Positions 1-5,269 are shown, numbered from the stretch's first letter. The stretch is 5,330 nt of DNA from Anaerolineae bacterium CG2_30_64_16 (GCA_001871755.1 MNXL01000205.1:1-5330); one strand, 5' to 3'. The notes: generated from the letters alone by a model not told the origin. Translations and numbers: made by a program.

Positions 1-67
1 ACCGTGCCACGGGTGGCACGGTCAGGAGACCGGCCACAGCATCCCCAGATTATTGAGATGATACCCT
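1..67 (+). repeat. Dispersed hairpin repeat, copy A
   Basis: Positions 1-10 and 13-22 form a perfect 10-base inverted repeat with a GG centre. A second small hairpin follows: CGGTC (19-23), AGGA loop, GACCG (28-32). Then come GGCCACAGC and a tail with CCCC and TTGAGATGATAC. Positions 19-40 recur exactly (22 bases) in inverted orientation at 5295-5316, and 15-30 recur exactly (16 bases) at 4041-4056. The two-hairpin design and repeated intergenic placement resemble REP/BIME-type or MITE-like elements. I cannot name a family. The element may continue left of the window. Confidence 0.75.
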
Positions 68-145
68 CTTTCGTTCCTTCCAAAATTCGTTGTTGTGTTT
101 GGTTGCGGCAGAAGGCCGCGCTATGCAATATGCAATATAATGACT
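68..145. other. Short intergenic spacer after the acetyltransferase gene
   Basis: This spacer lies between repeat A and the end of the leftward GNAT gene. It contains a GCGGC/GCCGC hairpin (105-109 with 115-119) but no T-run on either side, so it is not a convincing intrinsic terminator. An AT-rich stretch with the direct repeat ATGCAAT (123-129 and 130-136) follows. No gene is seen. Confidence 0.5.
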
Positions 146-682
146 TCAGGCGCTCGACTGGGGTTTTCCCTGCCACTCATGCCGTAGAACGCTCATGTAC
201 AGCAGATCTTGCCAGCGGCCGTGGCGCCACTCCGCCTCTCGAAAGCGGCCCTCGGGGATGAAGCCCACTTTCTCGTAAGCGTGGATCGCGCGTTGATTCT
301 CAGCAAAGACGCGCAGGTAGATCCGGTGCAGGTTGAGGTAGTCGAACCCATACGACACCAGCGTGGTCAGCATGTCCTGGCCCAACCCCTGATCCCAGAA
401 GCTTTTCTCGCCGATGAACAGGCCCACCTCCGCGCTTTGGTGGGCGTGGTTCAACCGGCTGAAACCGCCGCCGCCGATGTGCTGCCCCTCGTACTCGCAG
501 GCGAAGTTGACCGTCTCCCGGTCCTTGTTCTGCGACTCGTACCAGGCCTGCTCCTGCGCCAGGTTCATGGGCCGGTATGGTCCGAAGAAGGCCAACACGT
601 CCTGGTCCGCAAACCACCGGATGTAGTTGGGCAGATGTTCCGGCTCGATGGGCCGGAGGACAACGCGCTCACCCTTCAGCAT
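146..682 (-). CDS. GNAT family N-acetyltransferase, RimJ/RimL type
   Basis: This 178-residue protein has the length of a single GNAT domain. It opens with the typical MLKGERVVLRPIEPEHL strand-helix start of RimJ/RimL/SpeG-like enzymes. Motif A, which binds the acetyl-CoA pyrophosphate, lies at about residues 84-106 (AEVGLFIG, then WDQGLGQDML). Motif B is near 126-141 (FAENQRAIHAYEKVGF), with the usual Asn, Ala, Tyr and Gly-Phe. The family transfers acetyl from acetyl-CoA to an amine: protein N-termini, polyamines, amino-acid-like compounds or drugs. The substrate cannot be read from sequence. The ATG is supported by AGGAGG (688-693) five bases upstream. The start overlaps the last 14 bases of the Nudix gene, so the two are probably translationally coupled and co-transcribed. 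The ribosome binding site lies inside a low-complexity repeat. Confidence 0.92.
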   Translation of the reverse strand: MLKGERVVLRPIEPEHLPNYIRWFADQDVLAFFGPYRPMNLAQEQAWYESQNKDRETVNFACEYEGQHIGGGGFSRLNHAHQSAEVGLFIGEKSFWDQGLGQDMLTTLVSYGFDYLNLHRIYLRVFAENQRAIHAYEKVGFIPEGRFREAEWRHGRWQDLLYMSVLRHEWQGKPQSSA

Positions 683-1271
683 TTCCGCCTCCTGTCTCCT
701 GATTCCTGCTCCCTGTCTCCTGTCCCCTGATCCCCAGTGCGGCCAATGCCAGCATAATCCCCGCGACCGATGCCAGGGAATCGATCTCCTGATTCAAGAC
801 CATCCGGCGGAGGTCGTCAGGCCTGTGGTAACTGACCTCGATGGCCTCGGTGGGGTCCAGGTGCTGGCGGCCGTTTGGTTGGGCGTCCAACGCCAGGTAG
901 AGGTGCGCCCGGGTGTCCCCGCGGTTCGTGTCGATCACCAGGTGGCCGAGCGACTCCCACCGCCCGGCGATCAGGCCGGTCTCTTCGAGGAGCTCCCGTT
1001 GCGCCGCGACCAGCGGGGACTCGTCCGGGGCATCCAGGTAGCCGGCCGGCAGATCGTACATCGGCCGGCCAACCCCTTGCTTGTACTGGCGGACCAGCGG
1101 CGCCGTGCCGTCTTCAAGGAGCGCAAAGATCATCGCGTAGTCGCGCCCGCGGGCACGCAGATAGCCGTCGATAGTCAGGCCGTTGGGGAGCTGCACGTCC
1201 TCCTCCCAGACGGAGAGCCAGGGCTGGCGGTCGAGCAGCGGCCGGCTGGCCAGGATTTGCCAGGGATGCAC
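669..1271 (-). CDS. Nudix hydrolase, ADP-ribose pyrophosphatase-like
   Basis: This 200-residue protein belongs to the Nudix superfamily, which hydrolyses nucleoside diphosphates linked to another group. The nearest type is ADP-ribose pyrophosphatase (ADP-ribose to AMP and ribose 5-phosphate), judged by the N-terminal beta region, the YDLPAGYLD entry to the box and the overall length. The Nudix box covers about residues 77-100: G77, E84, R92-E93, E96-E97, G99. The metal-binding REL-L-EE-TG core is intact. The first spacer is six residues (GX6E), not the canonical five. The start is GTG at 1271-1269, with AAGGAGG (1277-1283) five bases upstream. The last residues, about 183-200, rich in Q, E, T, G and N, are translated from a degenerate intergenic repeat and are unlikely to be part of the fold. 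First gene of a two-gene operon with the GNAT gene; the substrate is unproven. Confidence 0.9.
   Translation of the reverse strand: MHPWQILASRPLLDRQPWLSVWEEDVQLPNGLTIDGYLRARGRDYAMIFALLEDGTAPLVRQYKQGVGRPMYDLPAGYLDAPDESPLVAAQRELLEETGLIAGRWESLGHLVIDTNRGDTRAHLYLALDAQPNGRQHLDPTEAIEVSYHRPDDLRRMVLNQEIDSLASVAGIMLALAALGIRGQETGSRNQETGGGNAEG
688..735 (-). repeat. Degenerate GGAGACAGG-type direct repeat
   Basis: Read on the minus strand this is a run of imperfect units such as CAGGGGACAGGAGACAGG, GAGCAGGAATCAGGAGACAGG and AGGCGG, all of roughly 7-15 bases. It encodes the low-complexity C-terminal tail of the Nudix protein and supplies the AGGAGG ribosome binding site of the GNAT gene. It looks like an intergenic repeat that now spans the gene junction. 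Confidence 0.7.
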
Positions 1272-1311
1272 GGAAACCTCCTTGCGTCACGTCATTGCCC
1301 AGAAACGCGCC

Positions 1312-1340
1312 TTGACACAGCAGTCATTTCCGGGTATTCT
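1312..1340 (+). promoter_or_regulatory. Sigma-70 type promoter of the LysM/L,D-transpeptidase gene
   Basis: A perfect -35 TTGACA (1312-1317) is separated by 17 bases from a -10 TATTCT (1335-1340). Transcription should start near 1347, giving a leader of about 43 bases before the ATG at 1390. It lies in the divergent gap between the Nudix and LysM genes. No equally good promoter was seen for the Nudix direction. Confidence 0.75.
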
Positions 1341-1389
1341 CTCGATTGAAGAATGACGGCCATTTTACCACGTCTTGGGGAGGACGGCC

Positions 1390-2409
1390 ATGCGAGGAAC
1401 GGCACCGCGCGTACCCCTGGCGCACGTCGTCGTGAGCTTATTGATCGGCCTGCTGTTGAGCCTGGCCCCGCGACCCGCGGCCGCCGAGGGCGTAACCTAC
1501 GTAGTCCAACCGGGTGACAGCCTGGGGTTCATCGCCCTGTCCTACGGCGCCACCATCGATGCGATCGTCCGGGCCAACGGCCTGCCCAGCCCCGACGTCA
1601 TCTGGGTGGGGCAGCAGCTCAGCATCCCCGTGCAGAGCGCCGACACCAGCGCCGAAACCGGGACTGCCAACGACATCTACACGGTGCAGCTTGGCGACAC
1701 CCTGGCCAGCATCGCCCAGAGGCAAGGCGTGACACTCAGCGCGCTGATCAACGCCAACGGCATCAGTGACCCCGATCTGCTGTGGGTGGGCCAGAAGCTG
1801 CTGATCCCTGGCCCACCGGATGGCAGCTCTCTGCCGGCCCCCGCAGCCAGCCAGACCCGGTACACGGTCCAGCCTGGCGACACGCTCGGCGCCATTGCGG
1901 CCCGCTTCGCCACCACTGCCGCGGCCATTGCCCGGGTGAATCGCATCAGCAGCCCCGACCTGATCTACGTCGGTCTGGAGCTCACCATCCCCGGCAAGGA
2001 GTGGACGCCCCCGAGCTATCCCGGCCAGGTGACCCGCTTTGTGGTGAGCATCTCTCAGCAGCGCTGCTGGCTCTATCGGGGCAACACCATCGTCGCGGAT
2101 TGGATCTGCTCAACCGGCCAGCGTGGGGCGGGTACCCGGCCCGGCGCCTATCACATCCAGTCCAAGATCCCGGTGGCGTACGGCTCGACCTGGAATATCT
2201 GGATGCCGTACTGGCTGGGCATCTACTGGGCTGGGGGCAGCGAGAACGGCATCCACGGCATCCCGTACGACGCGGATTCCGGCTGGCGGTTGTGGGAAGG
2301 CTACGTCGGCACCCCGGTCACCTTCGGCTGCGTGCTGCTGGACGACGCCAACGCCAGGTATCTGTACGATCTGGCTTACATCGGCATGCCGGTGATCGTG
2401 CAACCGTGA
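1390..2409 (+). CDS. Secreted triple-LysM L,D-transpeptidase (YkuD domain)
   Basis: This 339-residue exported wall-associated protein has a signal peptide at about 1-33 (RGTAPR, a hydrophobic core VVVSLLIGLLLSL, then an Ala-rich cleavage region). Three LysM peptidoglycan-binding repeats follow at about 37-80, 97-141 and 158-202, each starting Y(V/T)VQ.GD(S/T)L and ending WVGQ.L.IP or a variant. Short Pro/Ser/Ala linkers separate them. A YkuD domain (about 212-339) has His289 in HGIPYD and the nucleophile Cys314 in TFGCVLLDDANARYLYD. YkuD enzymes form L,D (3-3) peptide cross-links or attach proteins to peptidoglycan stems. The usual S-H-G-C-(I/V)-R is T-F-G-C-V-L here, so the adjacent His and the Arg are missing. 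ATG 1390 is preferred over a TTG five codons upstream because GGGGAGG (1377-1383) sits six bases before it. The gene stands alone behind a strong promoter. Confidence 0.93.
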   Translation: MRGTAPRVPLAHVVVSLLIGLLLSLAPRPAAAEGVTYVVQPGDSLGFIALSYGATIDAIVRANGLPSPDVIWVGQQLSIPVQSADTSAETGTANDIYTVQLGDTLASIAQRQGVTLSALINANGISDPDLLWVGQKLLIPGPPDGSSLPAPAASQTRYTVQPGDTLGAIAARFATTAAAIARVNRISSPDLIYVGLELTIPGKEWTPPSYPGQVTRFVVSISQQRCWLYRGNTIVADWICSTGQRGAGTRPGAYHIQSKIPVAYGSTWNIWMPYWLGIYWAGGSENGIHGIPYDADSGWRLWEGYVGTPVTFGCVLLDDANARYLYDLAYIGMPVIVQP

Positions 2410-2438
2410 TGCTGTGACACGGTGACAGGGTGACCGGG
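2410..2438. repeat. Short GTGAC degenerate repeat between convergent genes
   Basis: The 29 bases between the convergent LysM and ABC genes consist mostly of imperfect units GTGACACG, GTGACAGGG and TGACCGGG. No hairpin with a T-run is present, so neither gene has a visible intrinsic terminator here. Confidence 0.5.
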
Positions 2439-3374
<936 letters not shown>

Positions 3375-3495
3375 GGTAACCCCCTGATGTGTCGCATAGG
3401 CGCCGGACTTTCATGCTCGCCCGGCGAATGACCGATCTGGTCACCGGGATTGTCTATCGGGCACAGATGTAGCGTGCCCGCTCCCGGGTAGGCCC

Positions 3496-3539
3496 ACAAC
3501 AAAAAACGCCGTGGGTCCACACGTGGGCGCCCAGGCGTT
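3496..3539 (-). terminator. Intrinsic terminator 2 (distal of a tandem pair)
   Basis: On the minus strand AACGCCTGGG (3539-3530) pairs with CCCA-C-GGCGTT (3515-3505), a 10-bp stem with one bulged C and a 14-base loop. It is followed by TTTTTTGTTGT (3506-3496). The T-run only makes sense for leftward transcription. Its 3' arm is nearly the same sequence as that of terminator 1. Confidence 0.8.
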
Positions 3540-3545
3540 TGCGGA

Positions 3546-3586
3546 AATAAAAACGCCGTGGGGACCCATTCGGCCGGCCCACGACG
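3546..3586 (-). terminator. Intrinsic terminator 1 (proximal of a tandem pair)
   Basis: On the minus strand CGTCGTGGG (3586-3578) pairs with CCCACGGCG (3562-3554), 9 bp with one U-G wobble and a 15-base loop. TTTTTATTT (3553-3545) follows. The wobble becomes a C-A mismatch in plus-strand RNA, which together with the T-run fixes the direction as leftward. It begins 19 bases after the stop of the 33-codon ORF. Confidence 0.82.
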
Positions 3587-3604
3587 CAGTAGCAGTTATT
3601 TGAG

Positions 3605-3706
3605 CTAACTGGCAGAGGGCGCGGATCGCGGCCGACCGTCCACTTCGCCGCCATGCGGGCGGCAAGCGGCCATCACGCTAGTGGCGATGAGGTAGATCTG
3701 CTGCAT
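3605..3706 (-). CDS. Small ORF, 33 residues, unknown function
   Basis: The ORF starts at ATG 3706-3704 with AAAGGAG (3716-3722) nine bases upstream and ends at TAG 3607-3605. The peptide begins MQQIYLIATSVMAAC and ends with a polar Arg/Gly/Pro/Ser-rich tail. The first 15 residues are hydrophobic and end in MAAC, which weakly resembles a lipobox, but there is no basic N-region, so export is doubtful. I recognise no family. It is supported mainly by context: a strong promoter at 3866-3837, a good ribosome binding site and tandem terminators just after its stop. It could be a real small protein, a leader peptide controlling read-through into the ABC ATPase gene, or a chance ORF in a small RNA. 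A GTG 27 codons upstream (3787) gives a longer reading but has no ribosome binding site. Confidence 0.5.
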   Translation of the reverse strand: MQQIYLIATSVMAACRPHGGEVDGRPRSAPSAS

Positions 3707-3836
3707 GTGCGCCTTCTCCTTTCGTAAGATAGTGCCCAACCCGTGAGATTCTTGCTGTCTGTGTAAGGATCCCTTTATCGCTTTCACCGCTTTGGTTCCG
3801 GCTTGTAAGCGCAGCGGCCTTGTCCGGGTTAGAACG

Positions 3837-3866
3837 AGTATAGCATGGGGTTGGCCGGGATGTCAA
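3837..3866 (-). promoter_or_regulatory. Strong extended -10 promoter of the small transcript
   Basis: On the minus strand a perfect -35 TTGACA (3866-3861) is followed after 18 bases by TATACT (3842-3837). TG in the extended -10 position (TGCTATACT) adds strength. A purine, A3830, sits at the expected +1. This is one of the two best promoters in the window, yet the next long gene in its direction starts 456 bases away, beyond two terminators. Confidence 0.8.
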
Positions 3867-3868
3867 TT

Positions 3869-3900
3869 CTGAGAGGATGCGATTTGTGGCATTTTCTCAG
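3869..3900. promoter_or_regulatory. 32-bp palindrome next to the -35 box
   Basis: The order is CTGAGA, 2 bases, ATGC, 8 bases, GCAT, 2 bases, TCTCAG: two nested perfect inverted repeats with equal spacing on both sides. It begins two bases upstream of the -35 box (3861-3866) of the minus-strand promoter. This is a usual position for a dimeric activator or repressor site. Part of one arm belongs to repeat copy B, so it may be a by-product of the repeat. Confidence 0.5.
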
Positions 3901-3943
3901 TTTCTCGGGGGTAGAGATCCCCGCTGTGGCCGGTCTGTGTAAC
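3889..3943 (-). repeat. Dispersed repeat, copy B (diverged)
   Basis: Read on the minus strand, AGACCGGCCACAGC (3936-3923) is followed by G, a short insert, CCCCGAGAAACTGAGAAAATGCC. This matches the order core, CCCC, TGAGA.(A/G)AT.C in copies A and D. The first hairpin is degenerate here (GTTACAC replaces GGTCAGG). It lies directly upstream of the small-transcript promoter. Confidence 0.6.
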
Positions 3944-4040
3944 CGCTGGTGTGCGCGGGCATCTGAGTGATTGTGTCTCTTCCGCCAGACGTTGGTCGGG
4001 CACACAAGGACAAGAGTCTATCCGAAAAGGAGCCAAGCCG

Positions 4041-4062
4041 GGCACGGTCAGGAGACTGCATC
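4041..4062 (+). repeat. Dispersed repeat, copy C (partial)
   Basis: GGCACGGTCAGGAGAC (4041-4056) is identical over 16 bases to 15-30 of copy A. After that CTGCATCG replaces CCGGCCAC. The small hairpin is kept: CGGTC-AGGA-GACTG pairs with one G-U wobble in place of a G-C. Confidence 0.65.
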
Positions 4063-4074
4063 GTGAGCGGCTCT

Positions 4075-4092
4075 CCTGAGCTCGTCGAACGG
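4075..4092 (+). repeat. CCTGAGCTCGTCGAACGG motif, widespread intergenic repeat type
   Basis: This 18-base stretch closely resembles the CCTGAGCTTGTCGAAGG-type motif that occurs many times between genes in diverse bacterial genomes. The assignment rests on recall of that motif. Its role, if any, is unknown. Confidence 0.4.
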
Positions 4093-4148
4093 CGGTCCGA
4101 GCGAGTTATTCGGATAGGCGGCAAAGAAGACCAGAAAGGACTTGCAGC

Positions 4149-4547
4149 ATGTCAGAAATGGTGATCTCTTTTCCCGGCGGCGCCCGGGTGGATGCGCAGT
4201 TCGGCTCCTACACGATTCGCACCGATCAACCGCAGCAGGGCGGTGGCAACGGTTCCGCGCCCACGCCGTTCGCTACGTTCCTGGCCTCGATCGGCACCTG
4301 CGCGGGCATCTACGTGCTCGGCTTCTGCCGCCAGCGCGGCCTGCCCACGGAGAACATCCGGTTGGTGCAGCGGCTGGAGGCCAACCCACTCACCGGCATG
4401 GTCAGCAAGATCGCGTTGGACATCCAGTTGCCCCCCGATTTCCCGGAGAAGTACCGGCCGGCCCTGATCCGGTCGGCGGAGCAGTGCGCGGTGAAGAAGC
4501 ACATGGAGCACCCGCCGCAATTCGAGATCAACACGGTGACCGTCTGA
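4149..4547 (+). CDS. OsmC/Ohr family protein (candidate lipoyl-dependent peroxidase)
   Basis: This is a 132-residue OsmC-fold protein of usual family length. Cys51 lies in FATFLASIGTCAGIYVLGFC at the N-end of the central helix. Cys113 lies in SAEQCAVKKHMEHPPQFEI, where the family's second active cysteine sits. Cys60 is an extra, one helix turn region after Cys51. OsmC and Ohr enzymes reduce organic peroxides through these cysteines, and characterised Ohr proteins take electrons from lipoylated proteins. The sequence is closer to the YhfA-like general OsmC branch than to classical Ohr, so the substrate could be another thiol or sulfur compound. The ATG is supported by AAAGGA (4135-4140) eight bases upstream. 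The GcvH-like gene follows after 21 bases, almost certainly in the same operon. Confidence 0.9.
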   Translation: MSEMVISFPGGARVDAQFGSYTIRTDQPQQGGGNGSAPTPFATFLASIGTCAGIYVLGFCRQRGLPTENIRLVQRLEANPLTGMVSKIALDIQLPPDFPEKYRPALIRSAEQCAVKKHMEHPPQFEINTVTV

Positions 4548-4568
4548 GACGGTGGTGAGGAGGAGATC

Positions 4569-5015
4569 ATGGCGACGCTGCGCGGCTGCCACTTCCCTGA
4601 AGATCTTTACTATCTGGTCGAAAAGCACGTGTGGGTCAAACCGCTGGCTGGCGGGCTGGTCCGCGTGGGTTTGACGCCGGCCGCCTACAAGCAGTTGCGC
4701 AATACGCTGGTGGCGATCCGCGTCAGGCAACGGAGCGTGGGCCAGGAGATCGAGCAGGGCAAGAGCGTCGCCATGGTCGAGAGCCTGAAGTACAACGGCG
4801 CGCTGACCGCCCCTTTCACCGGCGTGCTGGTTCGGGGCAACGACCAGGTGGAGGCCAACCCCGACCTGGCTTCGGCCGACCCCTACGACGCCGGCTGGAT
4901 CGTCGAGATGCGGCCGGTCGATTGGGAGGCTGCCAGGGCCGGACTGTTGACCGGGGCCGCGGCGCTGGCGGCGTACCGGCAGTTGCTGGAAGCGGAGAAG
5001 ATTAGCTGCGAGTAG
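4569..5015 (+). CDS. GcvH-like lipoyl-carrier protein
   Basis: This 148-residue protein has the glycine-cleavage H-protein fold. The YLVEKHVWV start matches the H-protein 'EHEWV' strand, and RVGLTPAAYKQL matches 'VGIT..A...L'. The lipoyl site is Lys74 in VESLKYNGALTAPFTGVL, followed by NPDLASADPYDAGWIVEM near 97-114, like 'NPelvN.dPygeGW'. A C-terminal extension (about 118-148) ends ISCE with Cys146. The canonical ESVKAA is ESLKYNG here, so this is a divergent H-like protein. No P-, T- or L-protein gene is nearby, which argues against an ordinary glycine cleavage role. The ribosome binding site AGGAGGAG (4558-4565) precedes the ATG. Pairing with the OsmC gene suggests it carries electrons on lipoamide. 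A carrier for lipoate-bound sulfur or C1 units is the alternative. Confidence 0.88.
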   Translation: MATLRGCHFPEDLYYLVEKHVWVKPLAGGLVRVGLTPAAYKQLRNTLVAIRVRQRSVGQEIEQGKSVAMVESLKYNGALTAPFTGVLVRGNDQVEANPDLASADPYDAGWIVEMRPVDWEAARAGLLTGAAALAAYRQLLEAEKISCE

Positions 5016-5021
5016 GGGGAT

Positions 5022-5075
5022 CGGACCACGAAGACGCGAAGGCCCACAGAGATCGCGAAGCGCGAAGGGCACGAA
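5022..5075 (+). repeat. Degenerate CACGAAG/GCGAAG repeat after the operon
   Basis: Starting seven bases after the GcvH-like stop are imperfect units CCACGAAGACGCGAAGG, CCCACAGAGATCGCGAAG and CGCGAAGGGCACGAAGG. It is low-complexity intergenic DNA with no reading frame of its own. No terminator hairpin with a T-run follows the operon. Confidence 0.65.
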
Positions 5076-5119
5076 GGCTGGCGTCGGAAGAGGCCTTTGA
5101 GGTCACTGAGACCCTTCAC

Positions 5120-5269
5120 AGACCGCAACCGGTCGAATTGAGCTGCGGCTGCTTCATCGAACAGAATGATGGCAATCTGGGTCAACAGCTTTTCGGTGCG
5201 CGCAAGCCCCTGTTGTGCCCTGAGCAGTTCGGGGCCAGTGGCAGTTTTGAGCACGAAATCGAAAGTATC
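5120..5269 (-). pseudogene. VapC-like PIN-domain fragment
   Basis: In one frame (high end 5269, down to 5120) the translation reads EDTFDFVLKTATGPELLR, a linker with ARTEKLL, then IAIILFDEAAAAQFDRLRS. The PELL and LFDEAAAAQFDRLR parts match the middle of VapC-family PIN ribonucleases (usually EL..., then 'vLPFDEAAA..F..LR'). The N-terminal part with the first catalytic Asp and the C-terminal D.xIA and TRN..dF parts are missing. Downstream the frame runs into unrelated residues and the 'cgaag' repeat. A TGA lies just before the fragment in frame. The gene is therefore broken on both sides, with repeat D abutting its left end. No antitoxin is seen. Family assignment is by pattern only. Confidence 0.45.

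Larger units (their letters stand above)
3505..3830 (-). ncRNA. Predicted small transcript with structured leader (sRNA, leader or mini-mRNA)
   Basis: The promoter at 3866-3837 places +1 at A3830, and the tandem terminators end transcription at about 3545 or 3496. The RNA would be about 285-335 nt. The leader can fold. Its first six bases AACCCG (3830-3825) pair with CGGGTT (3743-3738), just upstream of the 33-codon ORF's ribosome binding site. Inside, GCCGCT can pair with AGCGGT and AAGG with CCTT. I compared it mentally with common riboswitch consensus sequences (TPP, SAM, c-di-GMP, T-box, fluoride) and saw no match. The folds were found by eye, without energy calculation. Confidence 0.5.
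4018..4117 (+). other. Segment closed by a 9-bp inverted repeat, upstream of the osmC-like gene
   Basis: CTATCCGAA (4018-4026) and TTCGGATAG (4109-4117) are perfect inverted repeats. They enclose repeat copy C, a GCTC-TCCT-GAGC hairpin (4069-4080) and CTCG/CGAG arms (from 4081 and 4097). The right arm ends 31 bases before the OsmC start, so if transcribed it would be a folded leader. Alternatively it is a small inserted element with terminal inverted repeats. No confident promoter was found upstream in the plus direction. Confidence 0.35.

Noticed and set aside
105..119. GCGGC/GCCGC hairpin after the GNAT gene as a terminator
   Set aside because: No T-run follows on the minus strand (AACCAAAC), so intrinsic termination is unsupported.
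136..141. TATAAT on the plus strand near the end of the GNAT gene
   Set aside because: No -35-like sequence at 16-19 bases upstream, and the only gene downstream is on the other strand.
209..730. 173-codon open frame on the plus strand across the GNAT gene
   Set aside because: It is Leu/Val/Pro-rich shadow translation opposite a well-supported acetyltransferase.
627..1349. 240-codon open frame on the plus strand across the Nudix gene
   Set aside because: It is antisense to a gene with an intact Nudix box and has no ribosome binding site or domain of its own.
3454..3654. Minus-strand frame with Cys-rich peptide (NNCYCVV, VFCCGP) over the terminators
   Set aside because: It runs through both terminator hairpins and T-runs, which lie before its end, and has no ribosome binding site. 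It is not a credible peptide precursor.
3992..4021. Possible plus-strand promoter TTGGTC with GTCTAT for the osmC-like operon
   Set aside because: The -10 matches the consensus poorly, so it is not listed as a feature. The operon's promoter is unresolved.
4152..5072. 306-codon open frame on the minus strand opposite the OsmC and GcvH-like genes
   Set aside because: Its translation is Arg/Leu/His/Gln-rich with no recognisable domain, and it lies antisense to two genes with clear motifs and ribosome binding sites. It is a GC-rich shadow frame.
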